Source: an uncultured Senegalimassilia sp.
GTDB lineage: Bacteria > Actinomycetota > Coriobacteriia > Coriobacteriales > Eggerthellaceae
Direction of reading: 5' to 3'
DNA: 20,699 bases
Assembly: GCA_934661765.1 (NCBI GenBank)
Contig: CAKUJT010000042.1
Location: forward strand, 1 to 20,699
Shown: positions 7,892 to 14,388 of the stretch, one piece after another
Numbering within the stretch: the stretch's first letter is position 1
Layout of the letters: each line of letters starts with the position of its first letter
Notes under the pieces: generated by a model
Seen by the model: the letters and a program-made list of their open reading frames with translations, nothing else
What the model was told of the DNA's origin: nothing
The model's database searches: none
Made by a program: the position numbers and the translations under genes

Positions 7892-9076
7892 TTATGCGAG
7901 GTTCGAAGCAAGAATGCCCTTGAACAAACGCTCAAGATCGTCTTCATCCTTGAACTCGATTTCAATCTTGTTCTTACCGTTGACGGATTTCACCTTAACC
8001 GGCGTATCCAGAACATCCTTAAGCGTACGGGCAACCTTTCGGTATTCCTTCGGCACAGGAGTCTTCGGCTTAGCATTCTCATTTTTCTTACCAGAGAACA
8101 AGCGAGCCAAAGCCTCGGCTTCGCGAACGGACAGCTTTTCCTCAACCAGCTTACGCGTCAGGCGCTCGCGCCCTTCTTTCGTAGGGATGGAAAGAATAGC
8201 TCGTGCATGACCGGCGGTGATCTTCTCCTCGAACAGCAACTGCTGGGCTTCCTCGGGAAGCTCCAGCAAACGCAAGGCATTCGCAACCGTGGAACGACCC
8301 TTCGACATCGCCTGAGCAACCTCGGCCTGCGTCATGTTCAAGCGTTCCATCATGCGGCGATAGCCGTACGCTTCCTCAATGGGATTAAGATCAGAACGCT
8401 GGATGTTCTCGATAAGCGCAAGCTCCAAAGCCTTATCGTCGCTAGCTTCTTTAACTCGGATAGGCACTTGCTGCAAACCGGCCAGCTTCGATGCCTGCCA
8501 ACGACGCTCGCCGGCGATGATCTGATACGTGCCATCCTCAAGCGGACGCACCAAAATCGGCTGCAAAAGCCCGTCTTTTTGGATAGAAGCGGAAAGCTCC
8601 TCCAGCTCCTCGCGCTTGAAATTCGTACGAGGCTGATCAGGGTTAGGGGCGATCGCGTTGATATCCACTTCATTCACTTCGCGAGATTGCGCATCATCGG
8701 CGTTTTGCGCAGCAGCAGAAGACGCTACCGTGCGCTCAACCACTTCCTGAACAGCAGGACGCGCAGCGCGCTGGGCAACTCCCTTGATAGTGACCTCGAC
8801 ACCGTTATCGACGATAGACTCCGGCTCCTGCTCTTCATAGGAAGAGGAGGGAACGGCTTCGCGGGCCGTCCGAGGCTCAGGCGATTTTTGCGCGGGAACG
8901 GTCTCGCGGATCACTTCTCGCTCAGGCTGAGGCTTCGGTTGAGACTGCTGCGGCTGCTCGGCATCCACGCGCACACGTTGCGGCTCTTCCTGAGGAATAG
9001 CCTCCTCATAGGCACCGCCCAGCAACGAATTCAGACCACGACCAAGACCACCACGACCATTCCTAGCCACGGGCAA
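7892..9076 (-). CDS. parB: Chromosome-partitioning protein ParB (parS-binding CTPase)
   Basis: A 394-residue ParB/Spo0J family protein that binds the parS sites of this window, spreads as a CTP-dependent clamp and loads condensin. Visible parts: GLGRGLNSLLGG near the N-terminus (which stimulates ParA), a disordered Glu/Gln/Pro-rich region (about 22-130), the CTPase core with GERRWQA (189-195) and ENIQRSDLNPIEEA (223-236), a helix-turn-helix (MTQAEVAQAMSKGRSTVAN, about 248-266) and a basic, helical dimerisation tail. The usual GERRxR third arginine is Gln194 here. The TTG start overlaps the parA stop by 14 bases and has AAGGA five bases upstream; a GTG two codons on (9070) is an alternative. 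The N-terminal disordered stretch is longer than in Bacillus Spo0J. Confidence 0.95.
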   Translation of the reverse strand: MPVARNGRGGLGRGLNSLLGGAYEEAIPQEEPQRVRVDAEQPQQSQPKPQPEREVIRETVPAQKSPEPRTAREAVPSSSYEEQEPESIVDNGVEVTIKGVAQRAARPAVQEVVERTVASSAAAQNADDAQSREVNEVDINAIAPNPDQPRTNFKREELEELSASIQKDGLLQPILVRPLEDGTYQIIAGERRWQASKLAGLQQVPIRVKEASDDKALELALIENIQRSDLNPIEEAYGYRRMMERLNMTQAEVAQAMSKGRSTVANALRLLELPEEAQQLLFEEKITAGHARAILSIPTKEGRERLTRKLVEEKLSVREAEALARLFSGKKNENAKPKTPVPKEYRKVARTLKDVLDTPVKVKSVNGKNKIEIEFKDEDDLERLFKGILASNLA

Positions 9077-10064
9077 TCACTTCCTTAGCAAGACTCATGT
9101 ACGACTGGGCACCTTTGCCCGAAGGGTCGTACAGGGTTATCGGTTGACCGAAGCTAGGAGCCTCGGAAAGCTTTACGGTACGGGGAATCAGCGTTTCGAA
9201 CACCAATCGCCCGAAATAGCTGCGCACTTCCTCGACCACTTGGCGGGACAGCGTGGTTCGGCCGTCGTACATAGTCATAAGCACGCCGTAGATATCCAAC
9301 GTGGGATTCAGGCGAGTTTTGACACGTTTCATTGAATCAAGGAGTTTTGTCACACCTTCCAATGCATAGAACTCGCATTGGATGGGGATAAGCAGCTTAT
9401 CGGCGGCAACTAGGGCGTTAACCGTCAACAGACCCAGGGAAGGGGGGCAGTCGATGAAAACGTAATCATATTTACCGCGAAGGGCTCCGATGGCATCCTT
9501 AAGGCGATTCTCGCGTGCCATCTCGGAAACCAGCTCGACCTCAGCACCGGCAAGGTTGATGGTCGCCGGAACCAGGTCCAAGCCCTCGCACACATCGGGG
9601 ATGATAACTTCTTCGACGGGAACATCGTTGAGCAACACGTCATAGATGCAATTCTGCACCTGGCTCTTCTCAACACCTAGACCGCTCGAGGAATTACCCT
9701 GAGGATCAAGATCGACAAGAAGCACCTGCTTACCCATCTCACCAAGCGCGGCGGAAAGGTTGATTGCGGTAGTGGACTTGCCTACGCCGCCCTTCTGGTT
9801 GATGATCGCCATGATCTTCGTCTGACCAACCACATGCTTCACCGGCTTCTTATCGCGGTAGGAGCGAATAGGCGTAGGCTCGATCTCGGGGCGAGATTCA
9901 ACAGGCTGCGGCTCAGACTCAGTCGAGCTCTGAGGGTCGCGCTCGACCACTTCGATGTGCTCGATGGCTATCTCATCCTCAACGGTATCTTCCTGTACGC
10001 GTTGTTCCTGCTGAACCGGCTCAGCTTGCTTTTTATCTTTCCTGAGGCCGTCGAAAAATCCCAC
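9063..10064 (-). CDS. parA: Chromosome-partitioning ATPase ParA (Soj)
   Basis: A 333-residue deviant-Walker ParA ATPase that works with ParB to segregate origins. The core begins around residue 83; the deviant Walker A KGGVGKST is at 91-98, followed by LLVDLDPQGNSSSGLG (115-130) and DYVFIDCPPS (200-209). Residues 1-82 form an acidic, Gln/Glu/Pro-rich extension that is absent from the compact Bacillus Soj. The start is GTG at 10064 with AGGGGG about five bases upstream; no in-frame ATG precedes it. parB overlaps its end, so the two are one operon, bounded by a terminator on each side. Confidence 0.95.
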   Translation of the reverse strand: MGFFDGLRKDKKQAEPVQQEQRVQEDTVEDEIAIEHIEVVERDPQSSTESEPQPVESRPEIEPTPIRSYRDKKPVKHVVGQTKIMAIINQKGGVGKSTTAINLSAALGEMGKQVLLVDLDPQGNSSSGLGVEKSQVQNCIYDVLLNDVPVEEVIIPDVCEGLDLVPATINLAGAEVELVSEMARENRLKDAIGALRGKYDYVFIDCPPSLGLLTVNALVAADKLLIPIQCEFYALEGVTKLLDSMKRVKTRLNPTLDIYGVLMTMYDGRTTLSRQVVEEVRSYFGRLVFETLIPRTVKLSEAPSFGQPITLYDPSGKGAQSYMSLAKEVIARG

Positions 10065-10093
10065 AGGAACCCCCTTTCATGGTTTCAGACGCT

Positions 10094-10099
10094 AGTATA
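10094..10099 (-). promoter_or_regulatory. Candidate -10 box of the parAB operon
   Basis: Minus-strand TATACT about 30 bp upstream of the parA GTG. The -35 is weak. A half parS-like CGTGAAAC followed by GAAACAC lies between the two positions. Confidence 0.5.
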
Positions 10100-10176
10100 C
10101 CGTGTTTCGTTTCACGCGCATAAAACCCCAACCCACAATGGGGACTTTTGAACGGAAATCAACGAAACCTCGATAA

Positions 10177-10210
10177 GAAAAAAGCCGCCCCTACAATATC
10201 GGGAGCGGCT
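10177..10210 (-). terminator. Intrinsic terminator after rsmG
   Basis: On the minus strand AGCCGCTCCC (10210-10201) pairs with GGGGCGGCT (10191-10183), with one bulged base, followed by a run of six T. It lies just downstream of the rsmG stop and separates it from parA. Confidence 0.8.
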
Positions 10211-10217
10211 TATATCG

Positions 10218-10919
10218 CTACAGCGGCTTTTTCTGAGCCAAACCGGTTCTGCGAGGCAGCTTCAGCTTCGGCTTAGCAACCTTCTCGTAGCACAGAATCC
10301 GGCGAGAGTAATCATCAAGCTCGTAGGTCTGATCGTCGACCAGTTCCATTCCAACCTGCTTGCCGACGACGCGGGCGTGATCAAGCTCATCTTGCTCAAC
10401 AAGGGCTTTGAAGCAGATGAGGCGGCCACCCATCTTCAACAACGGGGAAGAGAGCTCCAGCAAAACGGACAGCTTCGACAACGCTCGGGCACTAATCGCA
10501 GCAAATTGCCCAGCCTGCTCGCGACCGAGATCTTCGATACGGCCAGCGTACGTGGAAACGTTGGAAAGGCCGAGCTCCTCAATGAAGCCATCAAGGATCT
10601 GAACCTTCTTCTGAACGGAATCGACCAGCAGGGTAGGCCTACCGGTTTCGATGGCAAGCGGAATACCAGGATAGCCCGCGCCCGTTCCGATATCAGCATA
10701 GCGGCCCTCAGGGCACGCATTCAAAGCATCAAGGCCAAGCAGGGAATCCTGCACATGGAGCACCATGCCATCTTCCCAAGAAGAGATGCGCGTGATGTTC
10801 GTGGTCTTGTTGGCTTCGATAACCAACTCCAAATGTCGCTTGAGCAAGTCCTCGTGCATGAACCGTTCCTTCTGTCCTGTTGTTTCACGTGAAACATACT
10901 TTAGCCCTTCACGCAGCAT
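10218..10919 (-). CDS. rsmG: 16S rRNA (guanine-527-N7)-methyltransferase RsmG
   Basis: An S-adenosylmethionine-dependent methyltransferase (formerly GidB) that modifies G527 in the 530 loop of 16S rRNA. The NITRI segment, HVQDSLLGLDAL, the SAM-binding YADIGTGAGYPGIPLAI and SARALSKLSVLLELSSPLL are typical. The start is uncertain. ATG 10919 (233 residues) has GGAG six bases upstream and gives the usual 45 residues before the NITRI motif, matching E. coli and Bacillus enzymes; the parS then encodes VSRET at residues 9-13. ATG 10859 (213 residues) has AAGGA eight bases upstream but would lack the first helix. The gene is framed by terminators on both sides, so it seems to be its own unit between jag and parA. 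Confidence 0.93.
   Translation of the reverse strand: MLREGLKYVSRETTGQKERFMHEDLLKRHLELVIEANKTTNITRISSWEDGMVLHVQDSLLGLDALNACPEGRYADIGTGAGYPGIPLAIETGRPTLLVDSVQKKVQILDGFIEELGLSNVSTYAGRIEDLGREQAGQFAAISARALSKLSVLLELSSPLLKMGGRLICFKALVEQDELDHARVVGKQVGMELVDDQTYELDDYSRRILCYEKVAKPKLKLPRRTGLAQKKPL
10881..10896. promoter_or_regulatory. parS: parS site 5 (ParB-binding)
   Basis: Perfect TGTTTCACGTGAAACA at the 5' end of rsmG, between its two possible start codons and in the VSRET frame. Confidence 0.95.
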
Positions 10920-10946
10920 ATTGGACTCCAAGGATATAAACCCCTT

Positions 10947-10980
10947 GAAAAACAAAGAGGCCGCATCCGAAGATGCGGCC
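10947..10980 (-). terminator. Intrinsic terminator of the rpmH-to-jag operon
   Basis: Minus strand: GGCCGCATC, a TTCG tetraloop, GATGCGGCC (10980-10959), then TCTTTGTTTTTC. It is a compact, very stable stem with a T-rich tail, 48 bases after the jag stop. Confidence 0.9.
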
Positions 10981-11027
10981 TGATAGGTTCTTGAGATATC
11001 AGCCAAAAGCCGAATAGAAGCGACTGC

Positions 11028-11567
11028 CTAAAGCGGGACAACCACAACGTGGCGCGCGGAGCCCTCTCCCTCAGATGCCGTCTCGACGCGCTCGTCGTCG
11101 CGAAGCGCAATATGCACGATGCGGCGCTCATACGGAGTCATGGGGCGAAGCTTCACGCTGCGATGCTGCTTGGCAGCCTTTGCGGCAGCATTACGAGCAA
11201 TGGACTCGAGCTTCTCTCGCTGACGATTCTTATAACCCTCAACATCGACGATGACGGGGTAGCGGAAGCCCATAGTACGAACGGTAATGGCAGACACCAG
11301 GAACTGCAATGCATCAAGGGTCTTACCATGGCGGCCAATGAGAACAGCCAGGTCGTCACCGGTGATATCGAGGATAAGCTCGCCCTCATCGCCTTCGTAC
11401 TCGTCGATGGTGACCTCGCCGACATCGAAGTGCTTCAGGATGTCCTGGATGGTTGCGATGGCGGTATCCGCGATGCGATCAAGATCCTCGTCGCTTATGC
11501 CGTCTTGTTCGACCTGGGCGTCTTGAGCCTCTTCTGCGGTCAATTCCACGTTCTCTTCTTCTGCCAT
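11028..11567 (-). CDS. jag: RNA-binding protein Jag/KhpB (KH and R3H domains)
   Basis: A 179-residue RNA-binding protein. An acidic N-terminus (1-45) is followed by a KH domain with the loop IGRHGKTL (77-84) and an R3H domain with YERRIVH (146-152; Arg148 and His152 spaced as in R3H). In Gram-positive bacteria it partners KhpA and is linked to cell elongation and division; here it is last in the rpmH-rnpA-yidD-yidC-jag series, its usual place. The ATG at 11567 has AAGGAG seven bases upstream. The open frame runs further up through a parS palindrome, which I treat as non-coding. Confidence 0.93.
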   Translation of the reverse strand: MAEEENVELTAEEAQDAQVEQDGISDEDLDRIADTAIATIQDILKHFDVGEVTIDEYEGDEGELILDITGDDLAVLIGRHGKTLDALQFLVSAITVRTMGFRYPVIVDVEGYKNRQREKLESIARNAAAKAAKQHRSVKLRPMTPYERRIVHIALRDDERVETASEGEGSARHVVVVPL

Positions 11568-11595
11568 TTGCAGCTCCTTAGAACTAAAAACCACA

Positions 11596-11627
11596 GTGCG
11601 CGGTGTTTCACGTGAAACACCGCGCAC
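11596..11627. repeat. 32-bp perfect palindrome containing parS
   Basis: The arms extend the parS core by eight further perfectly paired bases on each side (GTGCGCGG left, CCGCGCAC right). It lies in the gap between yidC (stop at 11644) and jag. On the minus strand it is followed closely by GGTTTTTAG, so the transcript could fold it as a terminator- or attenuator-like hairpin. Confidence 0.85.
11604..11619. promoter_or_regulatory. parS: parS site 6 (ParB-binding)
   Basis: Perfect TGTTTCACGTGAAACA at the centre of the 32-bp palindrome between yidC and jag. Confidence 0.95.
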
Positions 11628-11643
11628 CATTACGCAAAATCGA

Positions 11644-12435
11644 TTAAGCGTGCTTTTTGGAGGTGTCCTTCTTCTTCGGACGCGGCTTCTTAGCCTTGCG
11701 GGTAACGTCGACCTCGATCGGCTTCACCTCGATGGTTTCCTCCTTCTCCGCATCGCGCTTCTTCATGAGGCGCATGGAGATCTGCTGCTGGCACACGCCG
11801 ATGATGGAGGAAACGCCCCAGAACAGAAGAACGCCAGCGGGGGAGCTCCAGCTGATCCACAGCATGAACAAGCTCATGACGCCAGCCATGATCATGGTCT
11901 GGTTGCGCTGCGGGTTATCCTTCTGCCCCATCTGCATCAAGATCATGGGCAGGAACGTAGCGCCAGCGAACACGATCATGAGGATAAGGTACGGAAGGAA
12001 CGTGCCGAAGCCACCGGCAACCGCACCGGACGGCGTCATAACCAGGTTGGGAACCAGGTTGAAGAACTGGTAGCCCTCATCGGAACCCAGATAGTTCGGC
12101 ATCTCACGCAGCACCTGGAACAGGGCGATGAAGATAGGCATCTGCAGGAGCATGGGGAGGCAGCCGGCCAAGGGGTTGAACTTGGCGTCAGCGTACAGCT
12201 TCTGCATCTCCTCCTGCATGCGCTGCGGGTCGTTGGCGTACTTCGTCTGAATCTCCTGCATCAGAGGCTGAACCTTCTGCATCTGATAAGAAGACTTCGT
12301 CTGCTTATGCATCAACGGGGAGATAAGCACACGGAAGATGATGGTCACGATGATGATGGCCAAGCCCCAGTCTTGGCAGAAGCCAAAGAAGAATTGGATG
12401 ATGTCGAATATCCAGTTCTTGAATACTTCCCACAT
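11644..12435 (-). CDS. yidC: Membrane protein insertase YidC (Oxa1 family)
   Basis: A 263-residue Oxa1/YidC insertase that places proteins into the cytoplasmic membrane with or without SecYEG. Membrane segments lie around residues 22-42 (with the conserved hydrophilic-groove Arg35 in IIFRVLISPL), 95-112, 148-172 and 185-220. The coiled region QMQKVQPLMQEIQTKYANDP (C1 loop) lies between the first two, and the tail is Lys/Arg-rich (KKPRPKKKDTSKK), as in Gram-positive YidC that bind ribosomes. I see no separate lipoprotein signal. It follows yidD by 54 bases. Confidence 0.95.
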   Translation of the reverse strand: MWEVFKNWIFDIIQFFFGFCQDWGLAIIIVTIIFRVLISPLMHKQTKSSYQMQKVQPLMQEIQTKYANDPQRMQEEMQKLYADAKFNPLAGCLPMLLQMPIFIALFQVLREMPNYLGSDEGYQFFNLVPNLVMTPSGAVAGGFGTFLPYLILMIVFAGATFLPMILMQMGQKDNPQRNQTMIMAGVMSLFMLWISWSSPAGVLLFWGVSSIIGVCQQQISMRLMKKRDAEKEETIEVKPIEVDVTRKAKKPRPKKKDTSKKHA

Positions 12436-12489
12436 ACTATGGTTTTCCTTCCTTTAACCGACAAAAAGCCGCCGGCTGAAGCCCCGCCC

Positions 12490-12723
12490 TTACGGAACGG
12501 GATCGTAGCCGTGCGGCCCTCCAGGTCGACACCGTAGAATACGTTTTACCGTCAGCCTTAAGCCCTTTGCGAAACCGTAACGTTGAAACGCGATGAGCCC
12601 GTATTCCGAGCACGTCGGGGTAAAACGGCAGCACGACGGGAACATAGGCGAAATCGCCGCCCTATAAAAGGTAATGAGAAACATAGCCACCTTGCACGGT
12701 ATGCTTCCGAAACCTTTCTTCAT
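12490..12723 (-). CDS. yidD: Membrane protein insertion efficiency factor YidD
   Basis: A 77-residue protein of the YidD family (DUF37), thought to help YidC-dependent insertion at the inner membrane. The family signature is clear: [20 protein letters not shown] followed by EY, then [17 protein letters not shown] at the very end, with the conserved cysteines. The amphipathic N-terminus ([20 protein letters not shown]) is typical. It sits 12 bases after rnpA and 54 before yidC, its usual place. Confidence 0.95.
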   Translation of the reverse strand: MKKGFGSIPCKVAMFLITFYRAAISPMFPSCCRFTPTCSEYGLIAFQRYGFAKGLRLTVKRILRCRPGGPHGYDPVP

Positions 12724-12735
12724 TCCAATCAGACC

Positions 12736-13062
12736 CTACCGAATTCCAGCGCGTTTCAGCGCTTCGTCGCATGTTTCGAGCACTTTACTATACTTAGCGC
12801 GGCAAATACCCGACTTCGCGAGAAATATCACATCGAGATTCGGGAAGGGGCCGCCCAACTCATGGCAAACAGCTCTCATTCGACGTTTTGCGCTATTACG
12901 CCATACAGCGTTACCGGATTTTTTTCCTGCAATAAAAGCAACACGACCGTGAAGGCCGTGCTGCTTCGCTGGTAACACTATGAGCGTAAGGTACGGTGTA
13001 CGCAGGCGCTTTCCGCTAGAGAACAGATCGGAGATGTCCGCTTTGGACTTGATAGTCTCCAA
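12736..13062 (-). CDS. rnpA: Ribonuclease P protein component
   Basis: The 108-residue protein subunit of RNase P, which helps the catalytic RNA mature tRNA 5' ends. The basic RNR-type motif GNAVWRNSAKRRMR (50-63) and the start METIKSKADISDLFSSGKR match the family. Here the Met is a TTG codon (13062), with AAAGAG upstream inside the rpmH tail. Only 11 bases separate it from rpmH. Confidence 0.94.
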   Translation of the reverse strand: METIKSKADISDLFSSGKRLRTPYLTLIVLPAKQHGLHGRVAFIAGKKSGNAVWRNSAKRRMRAVCHELGGPFPNLDVIFLAKSGICRAKYSKVLETCDEALKRAGIR

Positions 13063-13073
13063 TCGAATACTCT

Positions 13074-13208
13074 TTACACGCAGAGACGCTTACGACCCTT
13101 AGCACGGCGAGCAGCCAGAACCTTGCGGCCGCCCTTGGTTGCCATGCGGGCACGGAAGCCGTGGCACTTGGCACGCTTACGAGTGTTAGGTTGATAGGTG
13201 CGCTTCAT
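13074..13208 (-). CDS. rpmH: 50S ribosomal protein L34
   Basis: A 44-residue highly basic protein that begins [20 protein letters not shown] and continues through [20 protein letters not shown] to RLCV, an unmistakable bL34. ATG 13208 is preceded by AAGGGAAA. It heads the rpmH-rnpA-yidD-yidC-jag series and faces away from the dnaA side, as in most bacteria. Confidence 0.97.
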   Translation of the reverse strand: MKRTYQPNTRKRAKCHGFRARMATKGGRKVLAARRAKGRKRLCV

Positions 13209-13243
13209 ATCGTTTCCCTTTCATGGTTTAGAGCAACTTGTTG

Positions 13244-13271
13244 AGTATAACCGGAACAGCCCGACTGTCAA
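13244..13271 (-). promoter_or_regulatory. Strong promoter of the rpmH operon
   Basis: Minus strand TTGACA (13271-13266), 16-bp spacer, TATACT (13249-13244). Predicted start is near 13237, leaving a leader of about 30 bases before the rpmH ATG. This is the best promoter in the window. A perfect DnaA box lies about 75 bp upstream. Confidence 0.85.
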
Positions 13272-13346
13272 AAGGTTTTTACCTATATATGCCAACCGAT
13301 GCACAAGATACCCACATTATGAAAGCCCACCTGCGAAAACACGAAG

Positions 13347-13355
13347 TTTTCCACA
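13347..13355 (+). promoter_or_regulatory. DnaA box TTTTCCACA
   Basis: Exact TTTTCCACA, one base from the E. coli consensus TTATCCACA. First of four identical boxes between rpmH and the ATPase gene. Confidence 0.7.
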
Positions 13356-13530
13356 ACATTGCCAGTGCACTGGAAAACGTCGCTTTCAACAATTCATTGG
13401 GGGATCGAAAACGTGGGTCGCAACATCTAGTGGGAACGTCTTTTCAACGGTTCGAACGCACCTGCATGAGAAAAAACGGAAATATCTTCGGCACCGATTG
13501 GAGATATCGATTCCCGCATCCAGCGGAAGC

Positions 13531-13615
13531 GTTTCCGGCAGCCTAGGGGAGACCGCACGCGAAGCGATCTCAATCCGTTTTCGGCAACCCAAGGGAAAAC
13601 TATACGCGAAAAACG
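13531..13615. repeat. Imperfect direct repeat, two units of about 36-39 bases
   Basis: Unit 1 (13531-13566) and unit 2 (13577-13615) share the framework GTTTYCGGCARCCYARGGGA followed by a loosely conserved ACGCGAA. The repeat lies in the middle of the first origin half. Confidence 0.5.
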
Positions 13616-13815
13616 CCCACCAAGCACCTCGGCAACGCCAGATTCAAATGGCAGAAGGGCGGAAGTGGAAAACCAGATTGAGCAATGAAACGAAATTCAA
13701 CAAGAACGAACCTTCATAACCGATCGCTGCCGCCGAAAAGAAGGAAATGCGCCCCGAAACCCGCGACCAACGGCTGAAAAAAAATGAATTCTCCCCAGCA
13801 GCCGATTCCAACGAT

Positions 13816-13824
13816 TGTGGAAAA
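13816..13824 (-). promoter_or_regulatory. DnaA box TTTTCCACA (minus)
   Basis: Exact TGTGGAAAA on plus. Its start is 41 bp from that of the next box in the same orientation. Confidence 0.7.
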
Positions 13825-13856
13825 CGTTGAAAACTTGGAATTCATTCGAAAGACGC

Positions 13857-13865
13857 TGTGGAAAA
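13857..13865 (-). promoter_or_regulatory. DnaA box TTTTCCACA (minus)
   Basis: Exact TGTGGAAAA on plus, same orientation as the box at 13816. Confidence 0.7.
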
Positions 13866-14252
13866 ACATCGAATAGCACAATCTCAAAGCACTTAAAGGC
13901 TTCGACAAAACAAGCGCTGGACCAGGCATTTAAGCAGTTGCATAGTTTTCAACACGCCCCTGAACAGGCATTTTGCCGTTCTCTACAGTGCAATCGCATT
14001 ACTTTTCGGCAGAATGCACAACTGACCTGGGACTTTCCGACTCTTCCGCCAAACCCTTGCCTTCAGTCGAGAAAATGTCGCGGAAACGCCTCGGAACAAC
14101 CTGGAATTTCAACAATGCGGAAAACCTTTGCATCTCTGTTTTTCACACTTATTCGAGTTTTCATTCCAGTTTTCAACAATCTTTGAATAGAAAGTGGAAA
14201 ACGTAGGAAACAGTGAGTTCATCGCTGTGAAAAACTTTCACCTAATAGTGAT

Positions 14253-14261
14253 TTTTCCACA
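14253..14261 (+). promoter_or_regulatory. DnaA box TTTTCCACA
   Basis: Exact TTTTCCACA in an AT-rich stretch about 130 bp before the ATPase gene. Near matches at 14193, 14226 and 14366 surround it. Confidence 0.7.
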
Positions 14262-14388
14262 TTCGATTCCGGAATTTGCCCAGTTGAATGGAATTCGATG
14301 GGAAAAGAAGGTACACTTTTCAAGGATTTTTCCCGAAAATGTGTAAAACTTTGGAAAACGACGAATGTGGAAAGCGGTAAAAGCGCAG

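Larger units (their letters stand above)
13209..14388. other. oriC: First origin half: rpmH-ATPase intergenic region with DnaA boxes
   Basis: This is some 1.18 kb without a convincing gene between divergent rpmH and the ATPase gene. Open frames present (such as 13198-13719 and 13815-14186 on plus) lack ribosome-binding sites and family resemblance. The region is rich in GAAAAC/GTTTTC words and has four perfect TTTTCCACA boxes in both orientations, plus near matches: AGTGGAAAA at 13664 and 14193, TTTTCAACA at 13946 and 14170, TGCGGAAAA at 14116, TGTGAAAAA at 14226 and TGTGGAAAG at 14366. This density next to dnaA is what a DnaA-binding part of oriC looks like. Confidence 0.75.

Noticed and set aside
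7601..9088. Plus-strand open frame of 495 codons
   Set aside because: It is antisense to the end of rlmN and all of parB, which have clear family motifs. It crosses the terminator and has no domain of its own.
10104..10121. parS-like sequence in the parA promoter
   Set aside because: It has only one half-site (CGTGAAAC) followed by a direct GAAAC repeat and is not a palindrome, so it was not counted as an eighth parS.
13198..13719. Plus-strand open frame of 173 codons in the rpmH-ATPase gap
   Set aside because: It starts inside antisense rpmH, covers the rpmH promoter and DnaA box, has no ribosome-binding site, and its composition is not protein-like.
13815..14186. Plus-strand open frame of 123 codons in the origin region
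   Set aside because: It covers two DnaA boxes, lacks a ribosome-binding site and has no family resemblance.
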